12,163 nucleotides of DNA from positions 1 to 12,163 of the forward strand of contig JAGWSE010000331.1 of assembly GCA_028869395.1 (NCBI GenBank), given 5' to 3'. Below, piece by piece: positions 6,501-12,163 of this stretch; position 1 is the first letter of the stretch, and the number at the start of each line of letters is the position of its first letter. Made by a program: the position numbers and the translations under genes. The DNA is from Alphaproteobacteria bacterium (GTDB lineage: Bacteria; Pseudomonadota; Alphaproteobacteria; Caulobacterales; Caulobacteraceae). The notes below the pieces were generated by a model. The model had not been told where the DNA came from. It was given only the letters and a program-made list of their open reading frames with translations, and ran no database searches.

Positions 6501-7740
6501 CTCGGGCCAGCGAATAGGCGCCGAGATTGGCGTCGGCGACCTGGGCCTGGCCGGCGAAGCGCCAGCCGGAGGGGGCCTGCGTCACCACGCCGGCGATCCG
6601 CGCCGGCCCCAAGGCCGGGCCGCCGGTGAGGCGCGAGAGCTGGCGCGTCTGGGCGACGAGCTGGAGGCCCTGCGGGCCGATCCTGCGCTTGCCGAGGTCG
6701 CCGAGCCCGGAGGCCGTGACGCTGAGGTTCTCCGCCTCCCCCTGCGCCTGTAGCGCGAAGAGGTCCGGCCCGGAGCGGCGTCCGGAGATCTGGAAACGCA
6801 CCTCGGGGCCGAGCCTGTCGGCGTAGGGCGCGGTCAGGCGCGAGGCGGCGAGCTTGATGCGGCCGCTCGCCTGGCCGGCGTCCCGGGTCCAGGCGCCGGC
6901 GGCCTCCAGCGGTCGCGAGGCGCCCGACAGCGCCACGGCGGTGAAGCGACCCTGCGAGGTCTGTCCCGCCGCGGCTATCCTGAGGGAGAACGGCTGGTCG
7001 GAGGGCAGCCCGACGGCGCCGGCGAGCGCCCCGCCCTGCGCCTCCACGGCGTCGACCTGGACCAGCAGCGGCCTCTTGGGCTCCACGTCATAGTCGAGGA
7101 ACAGGTGGTCGCCGGGATGCAGCACGCTGGCGGCGCGGACGCGGGCGCGCAGGCCGCCCTTGCGCAGCACGTGCAGGTTGAAGTCGAGGTCGTAGACGCC
7201 GCGCCGGTAGCTGAAGCCGGGCTCCAGGTCGAGGCGGCCGTGAGCGTGGTCGATGTGGAACGACAGCGGCAGGCCCGCCTCCTCGCCGCCAGCGGCGCTG
7301 AGCGAAGGGCGGCGGATGAGCTTCAGGTCCTGCACGGCGATGTCGTCCGCCTGGAAGTTGCGCCTCAGCAGCTCGAGGTAATTCCATTTGAGGTGGAGGT
7401 TGTCGGCCTCAAGCCAGACCCCCTTCTCGTCCGACAGGGTGAGACGGCCGACCGAGAGGTCGGTCCAGATGTCGCCCTTCAGCCCCTCGATGTGCAGGCG
7501 CCCGAACCGACCGACGCGCAGGCCGTTGGTGGCGGCCTGGATCAGCAGGCGCGCCTGGGGCAGCAGCACGCCGTAGCGCATGGCGGCCAGCAGCGCGCCG
7601 ATGGTCATGACCGCCGCCAGCACGGTCACCAGGACGATCTTGCCCCAGTTGCGCCGGACCACGACCGCGGCCTCGTGCACCGCCTCGGCGGCGGCTTCGG
7701 CGGCGTCATGGGCCAGGTCGTGGTGCTCGCGGTCGCTCAA
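3511..7740 (-). CDS. tamB: Translocation and assembly module inner-membrane component TamB (DUF490)
   Basis: With a TTG start at 7740 this is a 1409-residue protein. A short acidic cytoplasmic N-terminus leads to one membrane anchor (about residues 35-54, IVLVTVLAAVMTIGALLAAM). After this comes a very long periplasmic region of Gly/Ala/Asp-rich beta strands typical of AsmA/TamB-type proteins. The C-terminal DUF490 domain has the family block SLPSDEVLSQVLFG near residue 1275 and ends in WRKDY. TamB spans the periplasm and works with TamA in outer-membrane protein assembly; related proteins are linked to phospholipid transport. No ATG occurs in frame before the one inside the membrane segment. 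The TTG at 7740 overlaps the tamA stop (TTGA) and is preceded by GGGCAGG, which points to coupled translation. A GTG at 7680 is the alternative. The frame stays open upstream through all of tamA, so a longer call would be wrong. Confidence 0.9.
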   Translation of the reverse strand: MSDREHHDLAHDAAEAAAEAVHEAAVVVRRNWGKIVLVTVLAAVMTIGALLAAMRYGVLLPQARLLIQAATNGLRVGRFGRLHIEGLKGDIWTDLSVGRLTLSDEKGVWLEADNLHLKWNYLELLRRNFQADDIAVQDLKLIRRPSLSAAGGEEAGLPLSFHIDHAHGRLDLEPGFSYRRGVYDLDFNLHVLRKGGLRARVRAASVLHPGDHLFLDYDVEPKRPLLVQVDAVEAQGGALAGAVGLPSDQPFSLRIAAAGQTSQGRFTAVALSGASRPLEAAGAWTRDAGQASGRIKLAASRLTAPYADRLGPEVRFQISGRRSGPDLFALQAQGEAENLSVTASGLGDLGKRRIGPQGLQLVAQTRQLSRLTGGPALGPARIAGVVTQAPSGWRFAGQAQVADANLGAYSLARAAGPLRLAYGKGELAATLQLSGAGGRGAGFVGAALGASPRLTLDASRLADGRLELRKLQLNGSGLTLAASGGRGLFGGLSFKGQASLANLAAARPGAAGAAHASWSASQGRVGQAWSLAVDARGEKFATGFPELDRLLGPRPELQAKGEVAGRRVSLAAASLKGAALTATSAGVVAPDGALSFKIDWSAAGPFHAGPVEIAGKAKGTGALTGALGQPKVDLIAHLDSIAAPRLTLTNADVTLTFQRRTDGAAGVVSVLAASNFGPARGRAAFSFPQGGVDLTDLAVDAGGLKAAGSLSLRHDAPSAADLDLTLTQGAFIDAGRLAGRVKLTQAAAARANLELTAQDVRLPGSPVLIHAGRITADGALSRLPYVLSVDGDSPQGVWTANGRGLLAEAKPGWSATFEGSGKLGRRSFRTVEPASFRVGGGARAADLKLVASDGGRLDLTGRMSDQAADLHARVTGLGLDMVDEDLAGRFDASLDVSGRGPHLDGALEATLAGARGRGAPAASGVAGTVRGRLADGALTLAATATNSQGLKAEGAVTLPALATAAPFHVAIADREPMHGSFSAVGEVRPLWDLFIGGDRSLAGRVQTQGVVSGTLAAPRASGTVAVDQGRFDDGETGLSLRNVTLRAAFAESAVDVTQASGVDGHGGSVTGAGRISLERSGVSSFRLDLKDFRLIDNDRATASASGQATIERAADGKVRLAGALTIDRALVAAKLPTPSGVVPMAVIEKNRPASLPPEVRASGPGGGSNWALDVGLRAPGGIVLRGRGLNVELSLDAHVGGTVADPTLSGEARVVRGDYDFAGKRFEFDPSSVVYLSTDADQIRLQLLATREDPTLTANVRIQGTAARPDITLTSSPSLPSDEVLSQVLFGQSASQLSAAQAAELASALSSMAGGGGLDVIGNLRTFAGLDRLALGSDTSGGVTLAGGKYLTNNVYLEIAGGGREGPSAQVEWRVKRNLSIISKLGGQTSAQGNAQGGGSLAIRWRKDY

Positions 7741-9545
7741 AACGCCTGCCCGATGCTGACGTAGATCTGGATCGGCGCGCCGCCCCGGCGGCCGCTGACG
7801 GGCGTGGCGACATCGACGCGGATGGGGCCGAAGCCCAGGTTGTAGCGCACCCCAAGGCCCGCGCCGACGCCACCGTCCTTGAACTGCGGTACGGTGCGGT
7901 CGCCCACCGCGCCGGCGTCCACGAAAGCCACCACGCCCCAGTCGTGGGTCAGTTGGTGGCGCAGCTCCAGCGAGCCTTCCACCAGCGAGAGGCCGCCCTG
8001 CGGGGTGTTGTCGGGAAGGCGTGGCCCCACCGCCTGATAGGCGAAGCCGCGGACCGAGCCCCCGCCACCGGCGAAGAACCGCTGCGGCGCGGGGATGTCG
8101 CTGACCGTCCCGTTGATGATCGAGCCGGCGTGCAGGCGCGCGGCGATCACCGTCTCGCCCAGCCGGTCCAGCGGCCAGTACACGGAGCCCTGCGCCTGGA
8201 CCTTGAGGTACGGCACCGTGCCCTTGCCGGCGAGCAGGGTCGGCTCGATGCGGCCGCCGATGCGGTAGCCGCGGGTCGGGTTCAGGGGATCGTTCGAGCG
8301 GTCGAGCGTCAGGTCGCCCAGCAGGCCGAAGGTCCCGACGTCGCGGCCGAGCGAGGTCAGCGTACCGGGCTTCAGCTCCTTGGTCTGGCTGTAGTCGACG
8401 AGCACCCCGAGGGTCAGGAACGAGGTGCGCGAGTAGCGCCGGATCAGGTTGACGTGGCCGCCGATCCCGGTGGCGTCGTAGGCGTCTGTCGTCTGGTTGT
8501 AGGCGGCGATCTCGCTGGCCAGGGTCCGGTCGGCCTTGCGCCAGTGCGGCAGGCTGAGGTCGACCCCGACACGGCTGTCGATGCGCGAACCCCGCGCGAA
8601 GAGCGAGAGCGTGTCGGCGCGGCCGAGCACGTTGTAATGCGTCCAGGTGACGTCCCCGCCGGGCCCCTCGTTGGTGCCGTAGCTGGCCCCCAGGGAGATC
8701 GAGCGCCGCTTGTGCTCGGAGAGGCTGACCACGACGGGGCGCAGGCCCTGGGGCGTGAGGTCCTTGTCCGGCGCGAGGCCGACGGTGACGGAATCGTAGA
8801 CCCCCGTGTCGAGCAGCCGCCGCTGCAGCTCGGCCACGTCGTTGGGGTCGTAGAGGTCGCCCGGCTTCCAGGGCGCGAGGTGCTGGATCCAGGCCGCGCT
8901 GGTGCGGCCGTTGGTGGTCAGCTTGATCCCGTCGAGCCGGGAGAGCACGCCGGCGGCGATGCGGTAGGTCGGCTGCACGGTCCGCGTGGCGTAGTCGACG
9001 ACCACCTGCCGCGGATCGGCCTTGGCGTCGGCGTAGCCCCGCTTCTGCACGGCGGCGACGGCGCGGCCCTCGGCGGCCACCACGTCGGCGGCGCGGCCGG
9101 GGGCGCCGGGCTTCAGCGCCAGCGACTGCTCTGCGTCCTGGACGGCGGTCTGGTCCGGCGGCGGGCCGACCCACTCGATGGCGGGCGCAGCGAGTACGAA
9201 TCGAGGGCCCGGCGTGATGCGGACCGAGGCCGCGGGCGCATCGCCCTCCCCCACCTGCGGCTGGACGACAGCGGCGTAGTAGCCCTCGGACCGAAGCACG
9301 GCCGTGGCGTCGTCGGCCGCGCCGTCCGCCCGGCGGCGCGCCTCGAAGCGGTTCTCGATCGGACGGTCGGCCTCGCCGATGGCGCGGACGATCAGCGCGC
9401 GCAGGTCGGGCGGCAGGTCGCCGAGGACGGCCGCGCGAGGCTGGGCCGCCCAGGCCTCCGGCGCGCCGGCGCACAGGGCCGCGACGACGGCGGCGGCGGC
9501 GGCGTAGAGCAGTCGAGCCAAGCCTGAAGTCTCTCTTGCGCCCAC
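7737..9545 (-). CDS. tamA: Outer-membrane assembly protein TamA (Omp85/BamA superfamily)
   Basis: This protein is 602 residues from a GTG at 9545. It begins with a signal peptide (hydrophobic residues about 11-27, likely cut after AWA at 33). An N-terminal periplasmic part of POTRA type follows (roughly 38-255; ITPGPRF and the PTYRI..G stretch are POTRA-like). The rest is a 16-strand-type barrel with the Omp85 loop-6 motif VRGF at 498-501 in GGGGSVRGFAYQ and a C-terminal phenylalanine (SIGQAF). TamA inserts in the outer membrane and pairs with TamB, encoded immediately downstream with a 4-base overlap. The start is unsettled. The GTG at 9545 lies about where the putative promoter would start transcription, so it would be leaderless. 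A TTG at 9521 has AAGAGAG (9531-9537) nine bases upstream and gives a clean signal peptide, MARLLYAAAAAV. I give the outer start, but the inner one may be real. Confidence 0.9.
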   Translation of the reverse strand: MGARETSGLARLLYAAAAAVVAALCAGAPEAWAAQPRAAVLGDLPPDLRALIVRAIGEADRPIENRFEARRRADGAADDATAVLRSEGYYAAVVQPQVGEGDAPAASVRITPGPRFVLAAPAIEWVGPPPDQTAVQDAEQSLALKPGAPGRAADVVAAEGRAVAAVQKRGYADAKADPRQVVVDYATRTVQPTYRIAAGVLSRLDGIKLTTNGRTSAAWIQHLAPWKPGDLYDPNDVAELQRRLLDTGVYDSVTVGLAPDKDLTPQGLRPVVVSLSEHKRRSISLGASYGTNEGPGGDVTWTHYNVLGRADTLSLFARGSRIDSRVGVDLSLPHWRKADRTLASEIAAYNQTTDAYDATGIGGHVNLIRRYSRTSFLTLGVLVDYSQTKELKPGTLTSLGRDVGTFGLLGDLTLDRSNDPLNPTRGYRIGGRIEPTLLAGKGTVPYLKVQAQGSVYWPLDRLGETVIAARLHAGSIINGTVSDIPAPQRFFAGGGGSVRGFAYQAVGPRLPDNTPQGGLSLVEGSLELRHQLTHDWGVVAFVDAGAVGDRTVPQFKDGGVGAGLGVRYNLGFGPIRVDVATPVSGRRGGAPIQIYVSIGQAF

Positions 9546-9550
9546 GGCCG

Positions 9551-9580
9551 GATGTAGACCGCGCCGCGGTCTGCTGTCAC
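9551..9580 (-). promoter_or_regulatory. Candidate tamA promoter with a palindrome in the spacer
   Basis: On the minus strand GTGACAG (9574-9580) resembles the -35 consensus TTGACGS. TCTACATC (9551-9558) matches seven of eight positions of GCTANAWC. The hexamers are 18 bases apart. The spacer is almost filled by the perfect inverted repeat GACCGCG/CGCGGTC with one central base (9557-9571). Transcription would start at about 9544-9545. The palindrome may be an operator acting on tamAB. Confidence 0.4.
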
Positions 9581-9608
9581 GCCCGCGGGACGGCCTCGAG
9601 GCAGATCA

Positions 9609-9628
9609 GGCGCCGCTCACCAGGCGCC
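9609..9628. other. GGCGCC repeat pair around the stop of the DUF1489 gene
   Basis: GGCGCC occurs at 9609-9614 and 9623-9628 inside a repeated CAGGCGCC. The hexamer is its own reverse complement, so the two copies can pair into a 6-bp stem with an 8-base loop that contains the TGA stop. No T-run follows. It may be a weak transcript-end structure before the tamA promoter, or chance. Confidence 0.2.
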
Positions 9629-10024
9629 GATCTCGCGCAGCTCGCGGGCGAGTTCGGGCGGCACGTCCCCGAAGGCGGCCGAGTCGAGATCGGGCGGGGC
9701 GTCCTTGGCCTCGAGATAGCGCCAGCCCTGGAACGCGCGGCGCGGCGTCGGGGCCACCCGGACCACCTCCTCGTCGAGGACCACTTCGCAGCGGGCGGCG
9801 CTCCCCTCGCCGACGGTGCGGATGTCGAGGATCAGCTGCCGGCACAGGATCACGCCCTTGAACACCCGATAGACCGAGCCCTCGCCGATCATCTCGGCGG
9901 CCCGCTTCGGCGTCATGCGGGTGCGCAGGATCCATTCCGCGCCCGCCATGTGCGTCCGGCGCCAGTCGACGAGTTCCTCGACGGTGGCGGCGCCAACGCA
10001 GAGCTTGATCATGTGCAGGGCCAT
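9617..10024 (-). CDS. DUF1489 family protein of unknown function
   Basis: This 135-residue soluble protein is recognised as DUF1489, a family found mainly in Alphaproteobacteria with no assigned reaction. Visible features are the N-terminal MIKLCVGAATVEELVDW, a central basic stretch RTRMTPKRAAEMIGEGSVYRVFKG (written here only as a landmark, residues about 34-57), a QLILDIR strand, and the C-terminal PPELARELREIGAW. There is no signal peptide, membrane segment or recognisable catalytic motif. The ATG at 10024 is chosen because AGGG precedes it by four bases; the ATG at 10012 is an alternative that drops four residues. It is read in the same direction as tamA, 71 bp upstream of it, but tamA appears to have its own promoter. 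It is divergent from the M1 aminopeptidase gene across a 97-bp spacer with two inverted repeats. A function should not be inferred from these neighbours. Confidence 0.88.
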   Translation of the reverse strand: MALHMIKLCVGAATVEELVDWRRTHMAGAEWILRTRMTPKRAAEMIGEGSVYRVFKGVILCRQLILDIRTVGEGSAARCEVVLDEEVVRVAPTPRRAFQGWRYLEAKDAPPDLDSAAFGDVPPELARELREIGAW

Positions 10025-10061
10025 CGGCCCTGGTTAGCGCGCCGAAGGGTGGTTCGCCAGT

Positions 10062-10076
10062 GCGTCCGCTGGACGC
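10062..10076. repeat. Inverted repeat in divergent spacer (DUF1489 / M1 peptidase)
   Basis: GCGTCC (10062-10067) and GGACGC (10071-10076) form a perfect 6-bp inverted repeat around GCT. It lies about midway between the divergent starts at 10024 and 10122, and its centre is 29 bp from that of the stronger palindrome at 10089-10107. It could be an operator half or a hairpin in the upstream leader. Confidence 0.45.
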
Positions 10077-10088
10077 GAGCCGGGCCTT

Positions 10089-10107
10089 GCAATCGCGACG
10101 CGATTGC
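10089..10107. repeat. Perfect 19-bp palindrome upstream of M1 aminopeptidase
   Basis: GCAATCGCGACGCGATTGC is a perfect inverted repeat with 9-bp arms and one central base, directly 5' of the ribosome binding site of the downstream gene. As DNA it has the form of a dimeric-regulator operator. As RNA it folds into an 8-bp stem with a GAC loop. Its left arm can also pair with the start-codon region, as described in the next entry. Confidence 0.7.
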
Positions 10108-10123
10108 GGGAGCTAGTCGCGAT
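10092..10123 (+). promoter_or_regulatory. Possible start-codon-sequestering hairpin in the M1 leader
   Basis: ATCGCGAC (10092-10099) is the exact reverse complement of GTCGCGAT (10116-10123), whose last two bases are the A and T of the ATG. Pairing would hide the start codon and place the ribosome binding site GGAG (10109-10112) in a 16-base loop. This pairing and the 10089-10107 stem use the same left arm and cannot coexist, which is the layout of a translational switch. This is a structural inference from sequence only. Confidence 0.35.
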
Positions 10124-12163
10124 GAAGTCGCTTTTCCTCGCGCTCGCCGCAGCGCTCGTCGCCGGCTCCGCCGCCCAGGCCGCCCCGGGGAACCTTCCCG
10201 CTCCCGCCAAGCCCGACGCCAGGCCCGCCGCCGTCCACCGGGTGGTCCTGCCCACCGACGTGCGCCCGGACCGCTACGAGATCCGCATCGACCCCGACGC
10301 GCAGAAGCTGACCTTCGAGGGCCAGGCGAAGATCGCGATCTCGGTCCTGCGGCCGACGCGGCGGATCGAGCTCAACGCGGCCGACATCGCCTTCAGGCAG
10401 GTCAGCCTGTCTGGCGTGGCTCAGGCGCCGAGGATCAGCCTCGACAAGGCGCGGCAGACGGCCGACTTCGACTTCGGCCGCACGCTCGCGCCCGGCCATT
10501 ACACGCTGTCGATCGCCTATTCGGGGCGCATCTACCAGCAGCCGTCGGGCCTGTTCGCGCTGGACTACGACACGCCGCAGGGCAAGCGGCGGGCGCTCTA
10601 CACCCAGTTCGAGAATTCCGACGCCCGGCGCTTCGTCCCCTGCTGGGACGAGCCGGGCGTCAAGTCCGTGTTCTCGATCAGCGTGGTGGCGCCGGCGGAC
10701 GAGATGACCGTCTCAAACATGCCCGAGGCGAAGACCACGCCGCTGGCCGACGGCAAGAAGCTCGTCACCTTCGCCGACACGCCGAAGATGAGCAGCTACC
10801 TGATGTTCCTCGGGGTCGGCGACTTCCAGCGCATCCACCGCCAGGTGGGCAAGACCGACGTGGGCGTGATCGTCACCCGCGGGAAGACGGCCCAGGCGAC
10901 CTACGACCTCGACGCCGCCGCCGAGATCCTGCGCTACTACAACGCCTACTTCGGCCGGCCCTATCCGCTGCCCAAGCTCGACCTGATCTCGGGGCCGGGC
11001 CAGAGCCAGTTCTTCTGCGCCATGGAGAACTGGGGGGCGATCTTCTACTTCGACGGCTGCTTCCTTGTGGACCCGAAGAACGGCACTGAAGCCGACAAGC
11101 AGAACGCCTTCGTCGTGGTGGCCCACGAGATGGCCCACCAGTGGTTCGGCGACCTGGTCACCATGTCGTGGTGGGACGACCTTTGGCTGAACGAGGGCTT
11201 CGCCTCGTGGATGGAGAACAAGGCCACCAACCACTTCCATCCGGAGTGGAAGATGTGGCTGCAGGCAAAGGCCGGCAGCCAGGGCGCCATGCGGCTGGAC
11301 GCGGCCGAGGGCACGCACCCGATCATCACCCCCATCCCCGACGTGTTCGCCGCCGCCAACGCCTTCGACGCCATCACCTACGAGAAGGGCGAGGCGGTCA
11401 TCCGGATGCTGGAGACCTATGTCGGCCCCGACGTCTTCCGGGCAGGCGTGCGCAACTACATCGCCCACCACGCCTACGGGAACACGGTGACGGACGACCT
11501 GTGGCGGGAGCTGGACAGGGTTTCGCCGCGGCCGGTGACTGGGATCGCCCACGACTTCACCCTGCAGGCCGGCGTGCCGCTGATCACGGCGGCGCCGGCG
11601 CCGGGGGGCGTCAGGCTGACCCAGGGGCGGTTCTTCGCCGATCCGAGCCAGAGCGCGCCCAGGACCTGGCGAACGCCGGTGCTGGTGGGCCGCTCGGGCG
11701 CGGCGCCGGCCTGGCGCGGCGTGGTGAGCGCCAAGGCGCCGGCGACCGTCAAGGTGGCCGCCCCATCAAAGGCCGGCGGGCCGCTGGTGGTGAACGAGGG
11801 CCAGACCGGCTACTTCCGGACGGCCTATGCACCCGGCCTGTGGAAACCGCTCTCCGGCGACTTCATGCGCCTGACGCCCGACGACCAGCTGGGCCTGCTC
11901 TATGACAGCAACGCCCTGGGGCTGGCCGGCCGCGCGCCGCTCAGCAACTTCCTCGACCTGGTGCTGAACGCCGGCCCGAGCGCCGATCCGGTGGTCCTGA
12001 TGACGCTCACCAGCGAGCTGGCGGGCCTCGACGACGACTACCGCGGCCAGCCCGGCCAGGCGGCGTTCCGCGCCTTCGCCCGCTCCCGGCTCGCGCCGGT
12101 GCTCGCGCAGGTGGGTTGGGATCCCCGGCCCGGCGAGCCAGCCAACGCGGCCCTGCTGCGCAG
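10122..12163 (+). CDS. Secreted M1-family zinc aminopeptidase (runs off right edge)
   Basis: 680 codons are visible without a stop, so the C-terminal part is missing. A signal peptide, MKSLFLALAAALVAGSAAQA (likely cut after residue 20), points to the periplasm or exterior. The catalytic core is of the M1 (gluzincin) type: zinc ligands H335 and H339 with E336 in HEMAH, third ligand E358 in WLNEGFASW 19 residues on, and the transition-state tyrosine Y420 in ITYEKGEAV. Spacing follows E. coli PepN. Family enzymes remove N-terminal residues from peptides. The exopeptidase motif normally written GAMEN is CAMEN here (residues 299-303), with the binding Glu retained. The ATG at 10122 has GGAG nine bases upstream and starts the signal peptide. 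The gene is divergent from the DUF1489 gene. Substrates are unknown; a role in peptide scavenging is only likely. Confidence 0.94.
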   Translation, partial: MKSLFLALAAALVAGSAAQAAPGNLPAPAKPDARPAAVHRVVLPTDVRPDRYEIRIDPDAQKLTFEGQAKIAISVLRPTRRIELNAADIAFRQVSLSGVAQAPRISLDKARQTADFDFGRTLAPGHYTLSIAYSGRIYQQPSGLFALDYDTPQGKRRALYTQFENSDARRFVPCWDEPGVKSVFSISVVAPADEMTVSNMPEAKTTPLADGKKLVTFADTPKMSSYLMFLGVGDFQRIHRQVGKTDVGVIVTRGKTAQATYDLDAAAEILRYYNAYFGRPYPLPKLDLISGPGQSQFFCAMENWGAIFYFDGCFLVDPKNGTEADKQNAFVVVAHEMAHQWFGDLVTMSWWDDLWLNEGFASWMENKATNHFHPEWKMWLQAKAGSQGAMRLDAAEGTHPIITPIPDVFAAANAFDAITYEKGEAVIRMLETYVGPDVFRAGVRNYIAHHAYGNTVTDDLWRELDRVSPRPVTGIAHDFTLQAGVPLITAAPAPGGVRLTQGRFFADPSQSAPRTWRTPVLVGRSGAAPAWRGVVSAKAPATVKVAAPSKAGGPLVVNEGQTGYFRTAYAPGLWKPLSGDFMRLTPDDQLGLLYDSNALGLAGRAPLSNFLDLVLNAGPSADPVVLMTLTSELAGLDDDYRGQPGQAAFRAFARSRLAPVLAQVGWDPRPGEPANAALLR

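Noticed and set aside
5356..6753. 465-codon plus-strand frame opposite tamB, and similar frames at 4121-5389 and 4147-5283
   Set aside because: These are antisense to the repetitive beta-rich part of TamB. Low-complexity translation and several overlapping alternatives show they are composition artefacts.
3511..9474. A single open frame of nearly 2000 codons on the minus strand
   Set aside because: Its first third overlaps tamA in another frame and translates to low-complexity Arg/Pro/Gly sequence. Real TamB sequence begins only at about 7740, so this is tamB plus an accidental upstream extension.
7944..9527. 527-codon plus-strand frame opposite tamA
   Set aside because: It lies fully within tamA, its composition is Gly/Ala/Arg/Asp-rich and it has no motifs. 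It is an antisense shadow.
9536..11089. 517-codon plus-strand frame across the DUF1489 gene and the start of the M1 gene
   Set aside because: It is antisense to DUF1489 and out of frame with the M1 catalytic motifs. The true M1 frame starts at 10122 and stays open to the window edge.
1..12163. Defence system, mobile element, CRISPR array or tRNA
   Set aside because: All coding space is explained by core metabolic, ribosomal and envelope genes of even composition. The longest non-coding gap is under 200 bp and I saw no spaced repeat arrays, integrase or transposase motifs, or tRNA-like folds.

Overview
The window is a GC-rich, gene-dense stretch of chromosome. It most resembles an alphaproteobacterium of the Caulobacterales (Caulobacter or Phenylobacterium type). 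The reasons are a DUF1489 protein, TamA/TamB of the alphaproteobacterial kind, and several spacers carrying elements like the Caulobacter housekeeping promoter (TTGACG-like -35, GCTANAWC-like -10). This placement is inference from gene content and style. I see no rRNA, tRNA, insertion sequence, prophage or CRISPR array. Long open frames opposite or beside the real genes are by-products of the base composition.

Region 1 (1-1979, minus strand) reads Ppx/GppA-family phosphatase, then rlmE (23S rRNA 2'-O-methyltransferase), then the first 34 codons of guaB (IMP dehydrogenase) running off the left edge. The first two genes are one base apart. guaB follows after 84 bp that contain a TTGACA element, so it may also have its own promoter. 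The three genes share a theme of guanine nucleotides, polyphosphate and ribosomes.

Region 2 (1980-3466, plus strand) starts with a divergent promoter region holding an 11-bp tandem repeat and two GANTC (CcrM-type) sites. It is followed by hspQ (YccV/HspQ family, Lon-linked) and phhA (phenylalanine 4-hydroxylase). phhA meets tamB tail to tail across 44 bp that contain a hairpin.

Region 3 (3511-10024, minus strand) reads DUF1489 gene, then tamA, then tamB. TamA is an Omp85-type outer-membrane barrel with POTRA domains. TamB is a large, inner-membrane-anchored, beta-rich periplasmic protein. Together they form the translocation and assembly module of the envelope. tamB has no usable ATG and appears to start at a TTG overlapping the tamA stop.

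Region 4 (10025-12163, plus strand) is a 97-bp divergent spacer with two perfect inverted repeats, then a secreted M1-family zinc aminopeptidase cut by the right edge. Its GAMEN motif reads CAMEN. The window is mostly core genome and I found no new multi-gene system. The observations most worth checking are the leader structures before the M1 gene, the CAMEN variant, the palindrome inside the tamA promoter, the tamB start and the hspQ control region.
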